Assembly: GCF_003387075.1 (NCBI RefSeq)
Contig: NZ_QUMQ01000001.1
Coordinates: 310,001 to 374,000, forward strand
Source of the DNA: Asanoa ferruginea
GTDB lineage: Bacteria; Actinomycetota; Actinomycetes; Mycobacteriales; Micromonosporaceae
Length of the DNA stretch: 64,000 bases
Direction of reading: 5' to 3'
The translations under genes were made by a program, and so were the position numbers. Under the pieces are notes generated by a model. It was not told the DNA's origin. It saw nothing but the letters and a program-made list of their open reading frames with translations, and made no database searches. This document shows, piece after piece, positions 35,171 to 44,817 of the stretch; position 1 is the first letter of the stretch, and each line of letters opens with the position of its first letter.

Positions 35171-37767
35171 CCGACGTGATCGAGGTCGATCAGAAGGCCG
35201 CCGGCCTGATCGACCCGGAGCTGCGCGCGGCCATCGGCCGGATCGCGCGGGTTCCGCAACTGCTCATCGCGTGCGACTACGACGGCACGCTGGCGCCGAT
35301 CGTGACCGACCCCACGCTGGCCGTACCCCTGCCGGAAAGTGTGGCCGCGGTCCGTGCCCTCGCGGCACTGCCGCAGACCACCGTGGCGGTCGTGTCCGGG
35401 CGCGCCCTGCGCGACCTGGCCACGCTGTCGCGCCTGCCGAGCGAGGTGCACCTCGTCGGCAGCCACGGCTCGGAGTTCGACATCGGCTTCGTCGAGCGGC
35501 TGACCCCCGAGCTGGTCGAGGTCCGCACCCGGCTCCAGGTGGCGCTCCGCGAGATCGTGGCGGGCAAGCCAGGTGTACGCCTGGAGAACAAGCCGGCCAG
35601 CGTCGCCGTGCACTACCGGGCGGCGGAGCGGCCGGTGGCCGACGAGGTCAAGGAGCGCGTGGCGACCGGCCCGGGCACCTGGCCCGAGGTCACCGTCACA
35701 CACGGCAAAGAGGTGATCGAGCTCTCCGTCGTGCCGACCCACAAGGGCACCGCGGTCGACCAGCTCCGCACCTCGATGTCGGCGAGCGCCGTGCTGTTCA
35801 TCGGCGACGACATCACCGACGAGAACGCGTTCGGCAACCTGCACGGCCCCGACGTGGGCGTGAAGATCGGGCCGGGCGAGACCAGGGCGGGCTACCGGGT
35901 CGGCGAGCCGATCGAGGCCGCCCGGGTGCTGGGCCTGCTCCTCCAGACCCGCCGGCACTGGCTGTTCGGCGAGCGCGCGGTGCCCATCGAGCGGCACTCC
36001 CTGCTCTCCAACGGCGAGACGGTGGCGCTGCTGACGCCCGACGCCAAGGTCACCTGGCTGTGCCACCCGCGGCCCGACTCGTCGGCGATCTTCGCCGACC
36101 TGCTCGGCGGCAGCCCGGCGGGCCACTTCGCGGTGCACCCCGATCGGGGCGGCATCCCGCTGGGCCAGCGCTACCGGCCCGGCACGATGACGGTCGAGAC
36201 CCGCTGGTCCGGCCTGACCGTGACCGACTGGCTCGACCGCGCACCAACCGCTCATCACGACGACGGCTTCGTGATCTCCGGCGACTCGGCCCTGGTGCGG
36301 CGGCTGACCGGCAGCGCGACGGTCCGCTTGGAGTTCGCGCCGCGTCCGGAGTTCGGCCAGGTCCAGGTCCGGCTGCAAGCGGTCGGCGACGGCCTGCTGG
36401 TGCTGGGCTCCAACGAGCCGGTCGCGCTCTACTCCCCCGGCGTGGCCTGGGAGATCAGCGAAGACGGCGGCTACGACACCGCGCGGGCCACCGTCGACCT
36501 GACCGCTGTCGGTGGGGAACAGCTCCTGGAGCTGCGCTTCGGCACACAGAGCCTGCAACCGCATCCCTCCCCGGCCGCCGACCGCCAGGACTCCGCCGAG
36601 GAGCCCTGGAAGGCCTGGGTACGCAGCCTGCGCCTGCCGCCGGAGAGCCGGGAGCTGGTGGCCCGCAGCGCCCTGACCCTGAAGGGCCTGTGCCACGAGC
36701 CGACCGGCGCGATCCTGGCGGCCGCGACCACCTCGCTCCCCGAGGAGCTGGGCGGCGTCCGCAACTGGGACTACCGCTACTGCTGGCTGCGCGACGCGGC
36801 GATGACCGCGCGGGCGCTGGTCGACCTGGGCTCACTCGACGAGGCCGAGGGCCTGCTGCGCTGGGTCGACGGCTGCGTCGAGCGCACCGGCGGCCACCCG
36901 GAGCGGCTACACCCGCTCTACACGGTCGAAGGCTACGAGCTGGGCGCCGAGGCGGTCATCGACACGCTGCCCGGCTATGCCGGATCCCGCCCGGTCCGGG
37001 TCGGCAACCTCGCCAACCACCAACTCCAACTCGACGTCTTCGGCCCGGTGGCCGACCTGCTGGCGGCGGTTGCCGACGCCCGCGGCTCGGTGCGCCAGGA
37101 GGAGTGGCGGGTCCTGGAGGCGATGGTGCAGGCCGTCGAACGCCGCTGGCACGAGCCCGACCACGGCCTGTGGGAGGCCCGCCTCCAGCCGCGACACCAC
37201 GTCTACTCGAAGGTCATGTGCTGGATGACCGTCGACCGGGCCCTGCACGTGGTGCGCAAGCACGCCGGCCAGGACCGCCCGGACTGGGTGGGCCTGCGCG
37301 ACCGGATCGGGCACAACGTGCTCGAACACGGGTGGCACGAGGAGGCCGGTGCCTACACGGTCGCCTACGGCGACGAGGAGATGGACGCGTCGTCGCTCTG
37401 GATCGGGCTCTCCGGCCTGCTCCCCGACGACGACCCGCGCTTCCTCTCGACGGTGCTGAAGGTCGAGGCCGACCTGCGCAGCGGCCCGGTCGTCTACCGC
37501 TACCGGTGGGACGACGGCCTGCCGGGTCGCGAGGGCGGTTTCCACATCTGCACGTCGTGGCTGGTGGAGGCCTACCTGCGCACCGGACGGCGGGCGGATG
37601 CCGAGGAGCTGTTCGAGCAGATGGTGGCGACGTCGGGGCCGACCGGGCTGCTGCCGGAGCAATACGACCCGCTGGCCGAGCGGGGGCTGGGCAACCACCC
37701 GCAGGCCTACAGCCACCTCGGGCTGATCCGGTGCGCGCTGCTGCTCGCGGGGCTGCTCAAGCCGTAA
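35167..37767 (+). CDS. otsB: Trehalose-6-phosphate phosphatase fused to a GH15 trehalase/glucoamylase-type domain
   Basis: 866 residues. Residues ~1-255 are an OtsB HAD phosphatase: nucleophile motif CDYDGTLAPI (Asp37, Asp39), VVSGR, the K of LENKPASVAVHY and GDDITDENAF. Residues ~260-866 are a GH15 (alpha/alpha)6 hydrolase: WLCHPRPDSSAIFADLLGG, RNWDYRYCWLRDA, GGFHICTSWLVEAYL and GLLPEQYDPLAERGLGN, where the glutamates are the expected acid and base. Mycobacterial trehalases belong to this GH15 type. The first domain makes free trehalose, the second may split it or another glucan. GTG 35167 overlaps the otsA stop. A strong terminator closes the operon. Confidence 0.93.
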   Translation: MTDVIEVDQKAAGLIDPELRAAIGRIARVPQLLIACDYDGTLAPIVTDPTLAVPLPESVAAVRALAALPQTTVAVVSGRALRDLATLSRLPSEVHLVGSHGSEFDIGFVERLTPELVEVRTRLQVALREIVAGKPGVRLENKPASVAVHYRAAERPVADEVKERVATGPGTWPEVTVTHGKEVIELSVVPTHKGTAVDQLRTSMSASAVLFIGDDITDENAFGNLHGPDVGVKIGPGETRAGYRVGEPIEAARVLGLLLQTRRHWLFGERAVPIERHSLLSNGETVALLTPDAKVTWLCHPRPDSSAIFADLLGGSPAGHFAVHPDRGGIPLGQRYRPGTMTVETRWSGLTVTDWLDRAPTAHHDDGFVISGDSALVRRLTGSATVRLEFAPRPEFGQVQVRLQAVGDGLLVLGSNEPVALYSPGVAWEISEDGGYDTARATVDLTAVGGEQLLELRFGTQSLQPHPSPAADRQDSAEEPWKAWVRSLRLPPESRELVARSALTLKGLCHEPTGAILAAATTSLPEELGGVRNWDYRYCWLRDAAMTARALVDLGSLDEAEGLLRWVDGCVERTGGHPERLHPLYTVEGYELGAEAVIDTLPGYAGSRPVRVGNLANHQLQLDVFGPVADLLAAVADARGSVRQEEWRVLEAMVQAVERRWHEPDHGLWEARLQPRHHVYSKVMCWMTVDRALHVVRKHAGQDRPDWVGLRDRIGHNVLEHGWHEEAGAYTVAYGDEEMDASSLWIGLSGLLPDDDPRFLSTVLKVEADLRSGPVVYRYRWDDGLPGREGGFHICTSWLVEAYLRTGRRADAEELFEQMVATSGPTGLLPEQYDPLAERGLGNHPQAYSHLGLIRCALLLAGLLKP

Positions 37768-37778
37768 GCACGTTTCTG

Positions 37779-37813
37779 AAAGGGCCGTCGCGGCGTAGCC
37801 GCGGCGGCCCTTT
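37779..37813 (+). terminator. Intrinsic terminator of the trehalose operon
   Basis: 16-bp stem (AAAGGGCCGTCGCGGC with GCCGCGGCGGCCCTTT, one mismatch) and GTA loop, ending in the TTT of the right arm, 12 nt after the otsB-GH15 stop. Confidence 0.9.
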
Positions 37814-37848
37814 GCTGCTGTGACAACCGTTACGAACCATTGGGGAGA

Positions 37849-37900
37849 CTAACGATTTCGGTATCGTTAGGGAGGCGAACGTTAGTCATCCGAACGTTCG
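37849..37900. promoter_or_regulatory. Operator-like dyads before the epoxide hydrolase gene
   Basis: CTAACGAT (37849-37856) and ATCGTTAG (37863-37870) are perfect arms around TTCGGT. CGAACGTTAG (37876-37885) and the perfect palindrome CGAACGTTCG (37891-37900) follow. All share an AACG-type half site, suggesting a repressor binding several sites in the promoter. The gene's ribosome site GGAGG lies just downstream. Confidence 0.6.
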
Positions 37901-37920
37901 GACTCCCTGGAGGTCAGGAC

Positions 37921-39021
37921 ATGATCACGCCGTTCCGCATCGACATCCCGCAGGCCGACCTCGACGACCTGGCCGACCGGCTCGCCCGCACCCGCTGGCC
38001 CAACGAGCTCGCCGACGCCGGCTGGGACTACGGCTTCCCGCTGGCTCGTCTGAAGGAGCTGGCCGAACACTGGCGCACCGGCTACGACTGGCGGAAGCAC
38101 GAGGCACGGCTCAACGAGCTTCCGCACTTCACCACCGAGATCGACGGCCAGAACATCCACTTCGTCCACGTCCGGTCGTCGAACCCGTCGGCGCTCCCGT
38201 TGATCCTCACCCACGGTTGGCCCAGCTCGTTCCTGGACTTCGTCGACGTGATCGAGCCGCTGTCGCGCGACTTCCACTTGGTGATCCCGTCCATCCCGGG
38301 CTTCGGCTTCTCCGGGCCGACCCACGAGCGCGGCTGGGACATCGTCCGGGTCGCGCGGGCCTGGGCCGAACTCATGAGCCGCTTAGGGTACGAGCGCTAC
38401 GGCGCGCAGGGCGGCGACTTCGGCTCCGGCATCTCCACGGCGCTCGGCGCGGCGGCACCCGAGCACGTCGTCGGCGTGCACATCAACTACCTGCCGACCC
38501 GACCGGTCGCGGACCCCACCATCGAACTGTCCGAATCGGACGAAGCCCGGCTGGACAAGATCAGGCAGCTGATGGCGAACCGCCCGCCCTACCAGGCTCT
38601 CCAGGCGACCACGCCGCAGACCATCGGCTACGCGCTGACCGACTCGCCGGTCGGCCAGCTCGCCTGGATCGCCGAACGCTTCGCCCAGTGGACAGACCCT
38701 CGCTCGCCGATCAGCGACGAGCGGATCCTCACCGAGATCTCGCTCTACTGGCTGACCGCCACCGCGGCGTCCTCGGCGCGGCTGACCCGCGAGACCCCGC
38801 GGCGGATCGAGCCGTGCCCGGTGCCGGTCGGGGTCGCCGTCTTCGCACATGACATCACCCAGTCGGTGCGACCCTTGGCCGAGCGGCAGTACGACATCAG
38901 GCACTGGTCGGAGTTCGACCGCGGCGGCCACTTCCCCGCGATGGAGGTGCCGGACCTGCTGGCGGAAGACATCCGGGACTTCTTCGCTTCGCTGGGACAC
39001 CCCGTCAAGACAGGGCCGTGA
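37921..39021 (+). CDS. Epoxide hydrolase (EHN-type alpha/beta hydrolase)
   Basis: 366 residues. The N-terminal EHN lid ([23 protein letters not shown], in part) precedes the alpha/beta-hydrolase core: oxyanion [18 protein letters not shown], nucleophile aspartate in [10 protein letters not shown] and the catalytic histidine in [19 protein letters not shown]. It opens epoxides to diols in the cytosol or, in relatives, hydrolyses other substrates. ATG 37921 has GGAGG 7 nt upstream. Operator-like dyads precede it. Its 3' end overlaps the convergent cysG-type gene by 17 nt. Confidence 0.93.
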   Translation: MITPFRIDIPQADLDDLADRLARTRWPNELADAGWDYGFPLARLKELAEHWRTGYDWRKHEARLNELPHFTTEIDGQNIHFVHVRSSNPSALPLILTHGWPSSFLDFVDVIEPLSRDFHLVIPSIPGFGFSGPTHERGWDIVRVARAWAELMSRLGYERYGAQGGDFGSGISTALGAAAPEHVVGVHINYLPTRPVADPTIELSESDEARLDKIRQLMANRPPYQALQATTPQTIGYALTDSPVGQLAWIAERFAQWTDPRSPISDERILTEISLYWLTATAASSARLTRETPRRIEPCPVPVGVAVFAHDITQSVRPLAERQYDIRHWSEFDRGGHFPAMEVPDLLAEDIRDFFASLGHPVKTGP

Positions 39022-40240
39022 CCACCTCGCCGACGACCGTGATGGCCGGGGCGCGCAACCCCGCCTCGGCCACGGCCGCGGCGATCGTCTCCAGCGTCCC
39101 GGTCACCGTCCGCTCCTCCGCTGTCGTGCCTTCCTGGATCACTGCCGCCGGCGTGCTGCCCGGCCGCCCGTTGGCGACCAGCGTCGCCGCGATGGTCGGC
39201 AGATGGCGCAACCCCATGAGGATCACCACCGTGCCGGACTGCTGTGCCACGGAAGGCCAGTTGACCAGCGACTCGGGATCGTCCGGCGACAGGTGCCCGG
39301 AGACCACGGTGAACTCGTGCGCCACCCCCCGGTGGGTGACCGGGATGCCGGCCGACGCGGGCACGGAGACAGCGCTGGTCACCCCCGGCACGACGGTGAC
39401 CGGCACGCCGGCGGCCGCGCACGCGATCACCTCTTCGCCGCCCCGCCCGAAGACGAACGGGTCGCCGCCCTTGAGCCGGACGACCAGCAGACCCTGCCGC
39501 GCCCGGTCGACCAGGATCTGGTTGATCTCGTCCTGGGTGCGTGCCGGCCCGTAGGGGTTCTTCGCCGCGTCCACCAACTCCGCGTCCGGCCGCAGCTCGT
39601 CGAGCAGCAGCCCGGGCGCGAGCCGGTCGGCGACCACCACGTCGGCCTCGGCGAGCAGCCGGCGCCCCTTCACGGTGATCAGCTCCGGGTCGCCGGGTCC
39701 GGCCCCGACCAGCGCGACCCGGCCGCCCTTCTCGGCTGCGGCGTGCGCGGGGCCGGCGGCGAAGGCCGTGCCACTCGCCGCCGCACCCGTCCAGCCGGAC
39801 AGGAACGCGGCGATCGCGTCCCGGGTCGCCACGGCCCGCCGTGGGTCGCCGCCCCCGAGCACCGCGACGGTGACCGGCCCGCGCCGGGTGACCGCGGGCG
39901 TCCAGGCCGTCGCGGCGGTCCGGTCGTCGGCGCGGACACAGAACACCTGACGCGCCTCGGCGGCGTCCGACACCCGCTGCGCGGCGGCCGGGTCGTCGAC
40001 CGCGACGTGCACGAGCCACACACCGTCCACGTCAGACGGTTCGAAGAGCCGGCGCTCCCACCGGAGCCGGCCGGCGTCGGCCAGCCCGTGCAGCGTCGGC
40101 GTCAGCTCGGGCGACACCACGGTGACGGAGGCGCCGGCGCTGAGCAGCGCGGGTACCCGCCGGCTAGCGACCGCACCGCCGCCGACAACCAGCACCGGCC
40201 GGCCGTCGAGCCGCAGCGCCAAGGGGTAGAGCTCGGTCAC
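39005..40240 (-). CDS. cysG: Siroheme synthase-type fusion: precorrin-2 dehydrogenase + uroporphyrinogen-III C-methyltransferase
   Basis: 411 residues. The N-terminal Rossmann domain ([21 protein letters not shown]) is the NAD-dependent precorrin-2 dehydrogenase part. The C-terminal SUMT domain has [36 protein letters not shown] and [18 protein letters not shown]. Together they convert uroporphyrinogen III to precorrin-2 and on towards sirohydrochlorin for siroheme or cobalamin. It is ~45 residues shorter than E. coli CysG, with a reduced chelatase/dimerisation section. GTG/ATG coupling: the start overlaps the cobT stop by 4 nt. Confidence 0.94.
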   Translation of the reverse strand: MTELYPLALRLDGRPVLVVGGGAVASRRVPALLSAGASVTVVSPELTPTLHGLADAGRLRWERRLFEPSDVDGVWLVHVAVDDPAAAQRVSDAAEARQVFCVRADDRTAATAWTPAVTRRGPVTVAVLGGGDPRRAVATRDAIAAFLSGWTGAAASGTAFAAGPAHAAAEKGGRVALVGAGPGDPELITVKGRRLLAEADVVVADRLAPGLLLDELRPDAELVDAAKNPYGPARTQDEINQILVDRARQGLLVVRLKGGDPFVFGRGGEEVIACAAAGVPVTVVPGVTSAVSVPASAGIPVTHRGVAHEFTVVSGHLSPDDPESLVNWPSVAQQSGTVVILMGLRHLPTIAATLVANGRPGSTPAAVIQEGTTAEERTVTGTLETIAAAVAEAGLRAPAITVVGEVVTALS

Positions 40241-41376
40241 TTCTCGGCCACCCCGGCGGAGTCGAAGGTGGCGACGTCGTGCAGCACCCGCACCGCGCTG
40301 GCCACGATCGGCCAGGCGAGCACCGCGCCGGTCCCCTCACCGAGCCGCAGCCCGAGGTCGACCAACGGCGCCAGCCCGAGGTGCCGCAGCGCGACCGAGG
40401 CGCCGGGCTCCGCGGACCGGTGGCCGGCGACCATCGCGCCGACCGCGTCGGGCGCCAGCGCCGCCGCGGCGAGCGCGGCCGAGTCGGCGATCACCCCATC
40501 CAGAATCACGGGTACGCGCCGCGCCGCGCCCCCGAGCACGAACCCGGCCAGGGCGGCGTGTTCCAGCCCACCGACCGCGGCGAGCACCCCGACCGGATCG
40601 GCCGGGTCGGGCCGGTGCAGGGCGAGCGCCCGCTGCACAACGGCAACCTTGTGACCGTGCGTCTCGTCGTCGATCCCGGTCCCCCGCCCGGTCACATCGG
40701 CCGCCGCGGCACCAGTGAAGGCCGCGATCAGCGCGGCCGCGGGCGTGGTGTTGCCGATACCCATGTCGCCGGTGATCAGGCACCCGGCGCCGCCGTCGAC
40801 CAGGTCGCCGGCCAACCGAATGCCAACCTCGATCGCGGCGACCGCCTCGTCGCGGGTCATCGCCGGCTGGACGCTGAGGTCCGCAGTGCCACGGCGAACA
40901 TTGGCCCGCACTAGCCGCGGCTGCATGCCCGGCTGCGCCGACACGGCCTCACCGGCCGAACCGGCATCCGCCCCCGCGGTGCCACCGGCGAGACCGTCGG
41001 GGTCGCTGTCCAGCAGCGGCGTGGCCACGCCCACGTCGACGACCACGACCTCGGCGCCGGCCTGGCGGGCGAAGGCGTTGACGACCGCGCCGCTGGCCAG
41101 GAAGTTGGCGACCATCTGCACCGTGACCTCCTGGGGCCACGGGGTGACGCCCTGGGCGTGCACGCCGTGGTCGCCGGCGAACACCGCGACCGTCGCCGGT
41201 TGGGGCAGCGGTGGCGGGCAGGTGCCGGCGAGCCCGGCGAGGCGTACACCTAAATCCTCGAGCGACCCCAGCGAGCCCGGCGGTTTGGTCAGCGTGGCGT
41301 GGCGCGCCTGCGCGGCGGCCATCGCGGCCGCGTCGAGCGGCCGGATCGCGGCGACGGTGTCGGCGAGGAGGCTCAT
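40237..41376 (-). CDS. cobT: Nicotinate-nucleotide-dimethylbenzimidazole phosphoribosyltransferase
   Basis: 379 residues. TKPPGSLGSLEDLGVRLAG near the N-terminus, FAGDHGVHAQGVT and GDMGIGNTTPAAALIAAFTG are CobT signatures; the conserved catalytic glutamate is expected near the C-terminal LGLRLGEGTGAVLAWPI. It makes alpha-ribazole phosphate for the lower ligand of cobalamin. Between the N-terminal third and the GDMGIGN site is a short extra stretch (GLAGGTAGADAGSAGEAVS) that looks lineage-specific. ATG 41376; translationally coupled to the downstream cysG-type gene. Confidence 0.95.
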   Translation of the reverse strand: MSLLADTVAAIRPLDAAAMAAAQARHATLTKPPGSLGSLEDLGVRLAGLAGTCPPPLPQPATVAVFAGDHGVHAQGVTPWPQEVTVQMVANFLASGAVVNAFARQAGAEVVVVDVGVATPLLDSDPDGLAGGTAGADAGSAGEAVSAQPGMQPRLVRANVRRGTADLSVQPAMTRDEAVAAIEVGIRLAGDLVDGGAGCLITGDMGIGNTTPAAALIAAFTGAAAADVTGRGTGIDDETHGHKVAVVQRALALHRPDPADPVGVLAAVGGLEHAALAGFVLGGAARRVPVILDGVIADSAALAAAALAPDAVGAMVAGHRSAEPGASVALRHLGLAPLVDLGLRLGEGTGAVLAWPIVASAVRVLHDVATFDSAGVAEK

Positions 41377-41399
41377 GCCCCCATGATCCCGTCCGCCGC

Positions 41400-41427
41400 G
41401 AAGGGGCCCCGGACAGGGGGCCCCTTC
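41400..41427. terminator. GC-rich hairpin between the PBP and cobT genes
   Basis: Perfect 11-bp arms GAAGGGGCCCC and GGGGCCCCTTC with loop GGACAG, 4 nt after the PBP stop on the minus strand and 23 bp before cobT. Acts most likely as terminator of the PBP gene. Confidence 0.75.
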
Positions 41428-41431
41428 GAGG

Positions 41432-43591
41432 TCAGCGGACGATCGCTGGTGACGGTGGTGTCCACTCGACGACCGGTTGACCCTTCAGCGAATCCCGCAG
41501 TGTCTGTGCCACCGAGTCGATCGGTTTCTGCGACTGGGCGTCACCCACCGCGTTGAACGGGTTGTCCGGGTCGGCGATGAAGCTCGCCGCCGCCAGTTCC
41601 TTGGTGAAGCCGACGAACCAGGCGGACCGGGTGCTGTCCGTCGTACCCGTCTTGCCGCCGACCGGGCGACCCACCGTCGGGGTCACGCTCGGTGCGGTCG
41701 ACCACTCCTGGCAGGACCCGGTCTGTGCCTTGCCGCCGGTCGGGCAGCGGGCCGCGTCGGCTGCGGCGCGGGCCACGTCCGGGGTGACCTCCTGGCGGCA
41801 CCGCGGCTTGGCCACGTCGACCGTCTGGCCCTGCTTGTTGGTCCAGGTCACCTGCTTGCCGTCGTTGGTCTGGATCGAGGTGACCGGCAGCGGCTCGCAG
41901 TACTGGCCGTCGGCGGCGACCGTCGCGTAGGCGCCGGCCATCTCCAGCGGTGTCACGTCCGAGACGCCGAGGGTGAACGCGCCCCAGGTCTTGGACCGCG
42001 GCGGCTTGGCCATCATCTGGTCGACGTCGGTGCGCCAGGTAAGGCCGAGCCGCTCGGCCATCCGGACCGCCTTGTCGGCGCCGACCTTCTGCTCGAGTTG
42101 GACGAAGTACGTGTTGACCGACTTGCCGAAGCCCGACCACATCATGTGCCGGCCGGTCATCGCGCCGGAGGCGTTCGACGGGCACCAGCGGCCGCCGCAC
42201 GAGCCGGGCCCTTCGCCCAGGTACTGCGAGACCAGTCGCTGCGGCGAGTCGAACGCGGTCGACAGCGGCATCCCGGCGTCCAGCGCGGCCAGCATCGTGA
42301 ACATCTTGAACGTCGAACCGGCCTGGTAGCCCGGCATGTCACCGCCACCGAGCAGCGGCACCACCGTGTTCGGGTAGTTGCCCTTGATCTTCGCGGCCTT
42401 GGCCGGGTCGGAGTGCGTGCCGTTCTTGCTCTGGTCGAGCGAGTAGACGCGGTTGACCGCCATCGCCTTGACCAGGCCGGTGCCCGGCTGGATCACCACC
42501 AGGCCGTGCGCGAACTTGCTGGTCGACTTCTCCTTCGCCATGACGTTGGTCTCGGCGATGTTCTGGATGTTGGGGTCGAGCGAGGTGACGATCTTGTAGC
42601 CGCCGCGGCGCAGGTTGTCTTCGCGCTGCGAGGCGTTGTCACCGAACGCGGGCTGCTCGGCCCACCAGGTCTTCAAGTAGTCGCAGAAGAAGCCCCAGCT
42701 GTTGAGATTCTTCGGCACCGAAACACAGTCGTTGGCCGGGGTGCTGAGCTTGAGCTGGATCGGCAGCGCCTTGGAGGCCGCGTTGTCCTGTGGGCTCAGA
42801 TATCCCATCTTCTGCATGTTGTCGAGTACATAGTTGCGCCGGGCGGTGGCCGCGAGCTTGTCCTGCGTCGCCGGGTCGTACTCGGTGGGCGCCTTGACCA
42901 GACCGGCGAGCGTGGCCGCCTCGACCAGCGTGAGGTCCTTGGGCGACTTGGAGAAGAACACCTCGGAAGCGGCGTAGATCCCGTAGGCCCGGTGTCCGAA
43001 GTAGGCCGAGTTCAGGTAGCGCTCGAGGATCTCCTGCTTCGTGTACTGCTTCTCGACGGCCAGCGCGAGCCGCATCTCGCGGAGCTTGCGGGTGCTGGTC
43101 TGCTCGGTCGCCTCCTGCACCTCTTCCGGCGTCTCGGCGCCGTCGCGCTGTGCCATCCGGACGTACTGCATCGTCAGCGTCGACGCACCCTGCTGGACGC
43201 CGCCGCCCTCGTGGTTGGCGACGAACGCGCGCGCGATGCCCTTGGGGTCGACCCCGTTGTGCTCGTAGAAGCGCTGATCCTCGGAGGCCACGATGGCCTG
43301 CTGGATGTAGGGCGACATGTCCGAGATCGGGACATACTTACGATGCTCCTCGTAGAACATCGTGAGCAGCGTCTTGCCGTCCGACGCGTACACGTAGCTC
43401 GTCTGCGCGGGGGGTTTGACGTTGAGCTGGCGCGGCATGTCGTTGAAGGCTTCGGCACCCTTCTTGGCGCCGATCCCGCCGACCGCAACGATGGGATAGG
43501 CCACCGCCGCCACGACGACGCCGGCGATGAGCCCGGCCCGCAGCAGCGGAGCGAACCGACTGGTCGCGGAGAGGGTGCGCTTAATCACCAC
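41432..43591 (-). CDS. Class A penicillin-binding protein (transglycosylase/transpeptidase)
   Basis: 719 residues. One N-terminal membrane span (LLRAGLIAGVVVAAVAYPIV). GT51 glycosyltransferase: ASEDQRFYEHNGVDPKGIAR and QGASTLTMQYVR, KILERYLN-like YTKQEILERYLNSAYFG. The transpeptidase domain has SxxK in GSTFKMF, SxN in GKSVNTYF and KTG in VGGKTGTTDST. It polymerises and crosslinks peptidoglycan outside the membrane. The start is GTG 43591 (GTG 43588 follows at once); no Shine-Dalgarno is visible and the message may be nearly leaderless. A palindrome 10 bp upstream is probably an operator. Confidence 0.95.
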   Translation of the reverse strand: MVIKRTLSATSRFAPLLRAGLIAGVVVAAVAYPIVAVGGIGAKKGAEAFNDMPRQLNVKPPAQTSYVYASDGKTLLTMFYEEHRKYVPISDMSPYIQQAIVASEDQRFYEHNGVDPKGIARAFVANHEGGGVQQGASTLTMQYVRMAQRDGAETPEEVQEATEQTSTRKLREMRLALAVEKQYTKQEILERYLNSAYFGHRAYGIYAASEVFFSKSPKDLTLVEAATLAGLVKAPTEYDPATQDKLAATARRNYVLDNMQKMGYLSPQDNAASKALPIQLKLSTPANDCVSVPKNLNSWGFFCDYLKTWWAEQPAFGDNASQREDNLRRGGYKIVTSLDPNIQNIAETNVMAKEKSTSKFAHGLVVIQPGTGLVKAMAVNRVYSLDQSKNGTHSDPAKAAKIKGNYPNTVVPLLGGGDMPGYQAGSTFKMFTMLAALDAGMPLSTAFDSPQRLVSQYLGEGPGSCGGRWCPSNASGAMTGRHMMWSGFGKSVNTYFVQLEQKVGADKAVRMAERLGLTWRTDVDQMMAKPPRSKTWGAFTLGVSDVTPLEMAGAYATVAADGQYCEPLPVTSIQTNDGKQVTWTNKQGQTVDVAKPRCRQEVTPDVARAAADAARCPTGGKAQTGSCQEWSTAPSVTPTVGRPVGGKTGTTDSTRSAWFVGFTKELAAASFIADPDNPFNAVGDAQSQKPIDSVAQTLRDSLKGQPVVEWTPPSPAIVR

Positions 43592-43600
43592 ACAAAACTA

Positions 43601-43620
43601 GGACATAAGCGTATATGTCC
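43601..43620. promoter_or_regulatory. Palindrome upstream of the PBP gene
   Basis: GGACATA (43601-43607) and TATGTCC (43614-43620) are perfect arms around AGCGTA, an AT-rich 20-bp dyad 9 bp before the PBP start codon and 74 bp before the divergent cobC-like gene. Position overlaps where a promoter of a leaderless message would be, so it may be both -10 region and operator. Confidence 0.55.
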
Positions 43621-43694
43621 GTAGTTGAAAGTGAACAACGTCTACGTCTCATGTTCCTGAACCCAAGATCAACCTACCGGGTACGGTCGACCGC

Positions 43695-44741
43695 GTGGTC
43701 GAGTTGGGACATCACGGTGACGCGGAGGTCGGGCCGGGGCTGATCGACCTGGCGGTGAACGTACGCCAGGCGCCCCTCCCGCCCTGGCTCCTCGACCCGG
43801 TCGCGGCGTCACTGGCCGATCTGGCGTCCTACCCGGACCCCGCGCCGGCCCGCGCGGCGCTTGCGGCGCGGCACGGCCGCGATCCGTCGTCGATCCTGTT
43901 GACCGCGGGCGCGGCGCAGGCGTTCGTGCTGATCGCACAGGCCTATCGCGCGGCCGCGCTGCCCGTGGTGGTGCATCCGCAGTTCACCGAGCCGGAGGCC
44001 GCGCTGCTGGCCGCCGGTCATCGGGTCCACCGGGTCTGCCTCCCGCCGCCCTATGCGTTGGACCCGTCGTTGGTCCCGGCGGCGGCTGACCTGGTCTTCG
44101 TCGGCAACCCGACCAACCCGACCTCGGTCCTGCACCCGGTATCGGCGCTGTCCGCGCTGGCCCGGCCGGGCCGGATCCTGGTGGTCGACGAGGCGTTCGC
44201 GGACACGACGCTGGGCCCGACCGGCTCGGCTGAGCCGTCGTCGCTGTCCCGGCTCGCGGATATCCCCGGCCTGATCGTGCTGCGCAGCCTGACGAAGACC
44301 TGGGCTTTGGCAGGCCTGCGCATCGGGTACGCGCTCGCCGCGCCCGACGTGATCCGCCGCCTGTCGGAGGTGCAGCCGCTCTGGCCGGTCTCGACGCCGG
44401 CGCTGGCGGCGGCGGTGGCGTGCGCGAGCCCCGAGGCGGTGGCGGCGGAACACGCGATCGCCCATTCCCTCGCTGCGGATCGCGCCCACCTGCTGTCCCG
44501 GCTGGCGGAGATCCCCTCGGTTTCCGTCGCGGCCGCGCCGGAGAGTTCGTTCGTCCTGCTGAAGATGCCCAACGCGGACAAGATCCGCCTAGCGCTGCGC
44601 GACCGCGGCTACGCCGTCCGGCGCGGCGATACGTTCCCCGGCCTGGGTCCCGACTTCCTCCGGGTCGCGGTCCGCGACCGCACCACGAGCGACGCCTTCA
44701 CCGAAACCTTGTCGGCGGTTGTCCCCGACTTCCTCCCCTGA
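43695..44741 (+). CDS. cobC: CobC-like PLP aminotransferase (threonine-phosphate decarboxylase/HisC-like)
   Basis: 348 residues of fold-type I PLP enzyme. LIDLAVNVRQAPLPPWL is the start typical of CobC/CobD proteins; FVGNPTNPTSVL, VVDEAFAD and the PLP lysine in LRSLTKTWALAGLRIGY follow. The actinobacterial CobC is thought to provide the aminopropanol phosphate from threonine phosphate for cobalamin. It could also act on another amino acid phosphate, so the symbol is tentative. GTG 43695 (VVELGHHGD) or nearby. Divergent from the PBP gene, convergent with the phosphatase gene. Confidence 0.8.
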   Translation: MVELGHHGDAEVGPGLIDLAVNVRQAPLPPWLLDPVAASLADLASYPDPAPARAALAARHGRDPSSILLTAGAAQAFVLIAQAYRAAALPVVVHPQFTEPEAALLAAGHRVHRVCLPPPYALDPSLVPAAADLVFVGNPTNPTSVLHPVSALSALARPGRILVVDEAFADTTLGPTGSAEPSSLSRLADIPGLIVLRSLTKTWALAGLRIGYALAAPDVIRRLSEVQPLWPVSTPALAAAVACASPEAVAAEHAIAHSLAADRAHLLSRLAEIPSVSVAAAPESSFVLLKMPNADKIRLALRDRGYAVRRGDTFPGLGPDFLRVAVRDRTTSDAFTETLSAVVPDFLP

Positions 44742-44817
44742 CCGCGAAGGGCGGTTCGGGTGTGTGGTTGGTCGGCGCCCGCGGCCCAGGTTTCCGGCCG
44801 AGACCGCAGCCCTGGCG

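Noticed and set aside
39005-41420. Cobalamin riboswitch upstream of cobT or cobB
   Set aside because: No B12-box-like conserved stretch was found in the short gaps before cobT, cobB or cbiB.
41385-41431. Attenuator in the cobT leader
   Set aside because: The perfect GAAGGGGCCCC hairpin lies 4 nt after the PBP stop and is better explained as that gene's terminator.
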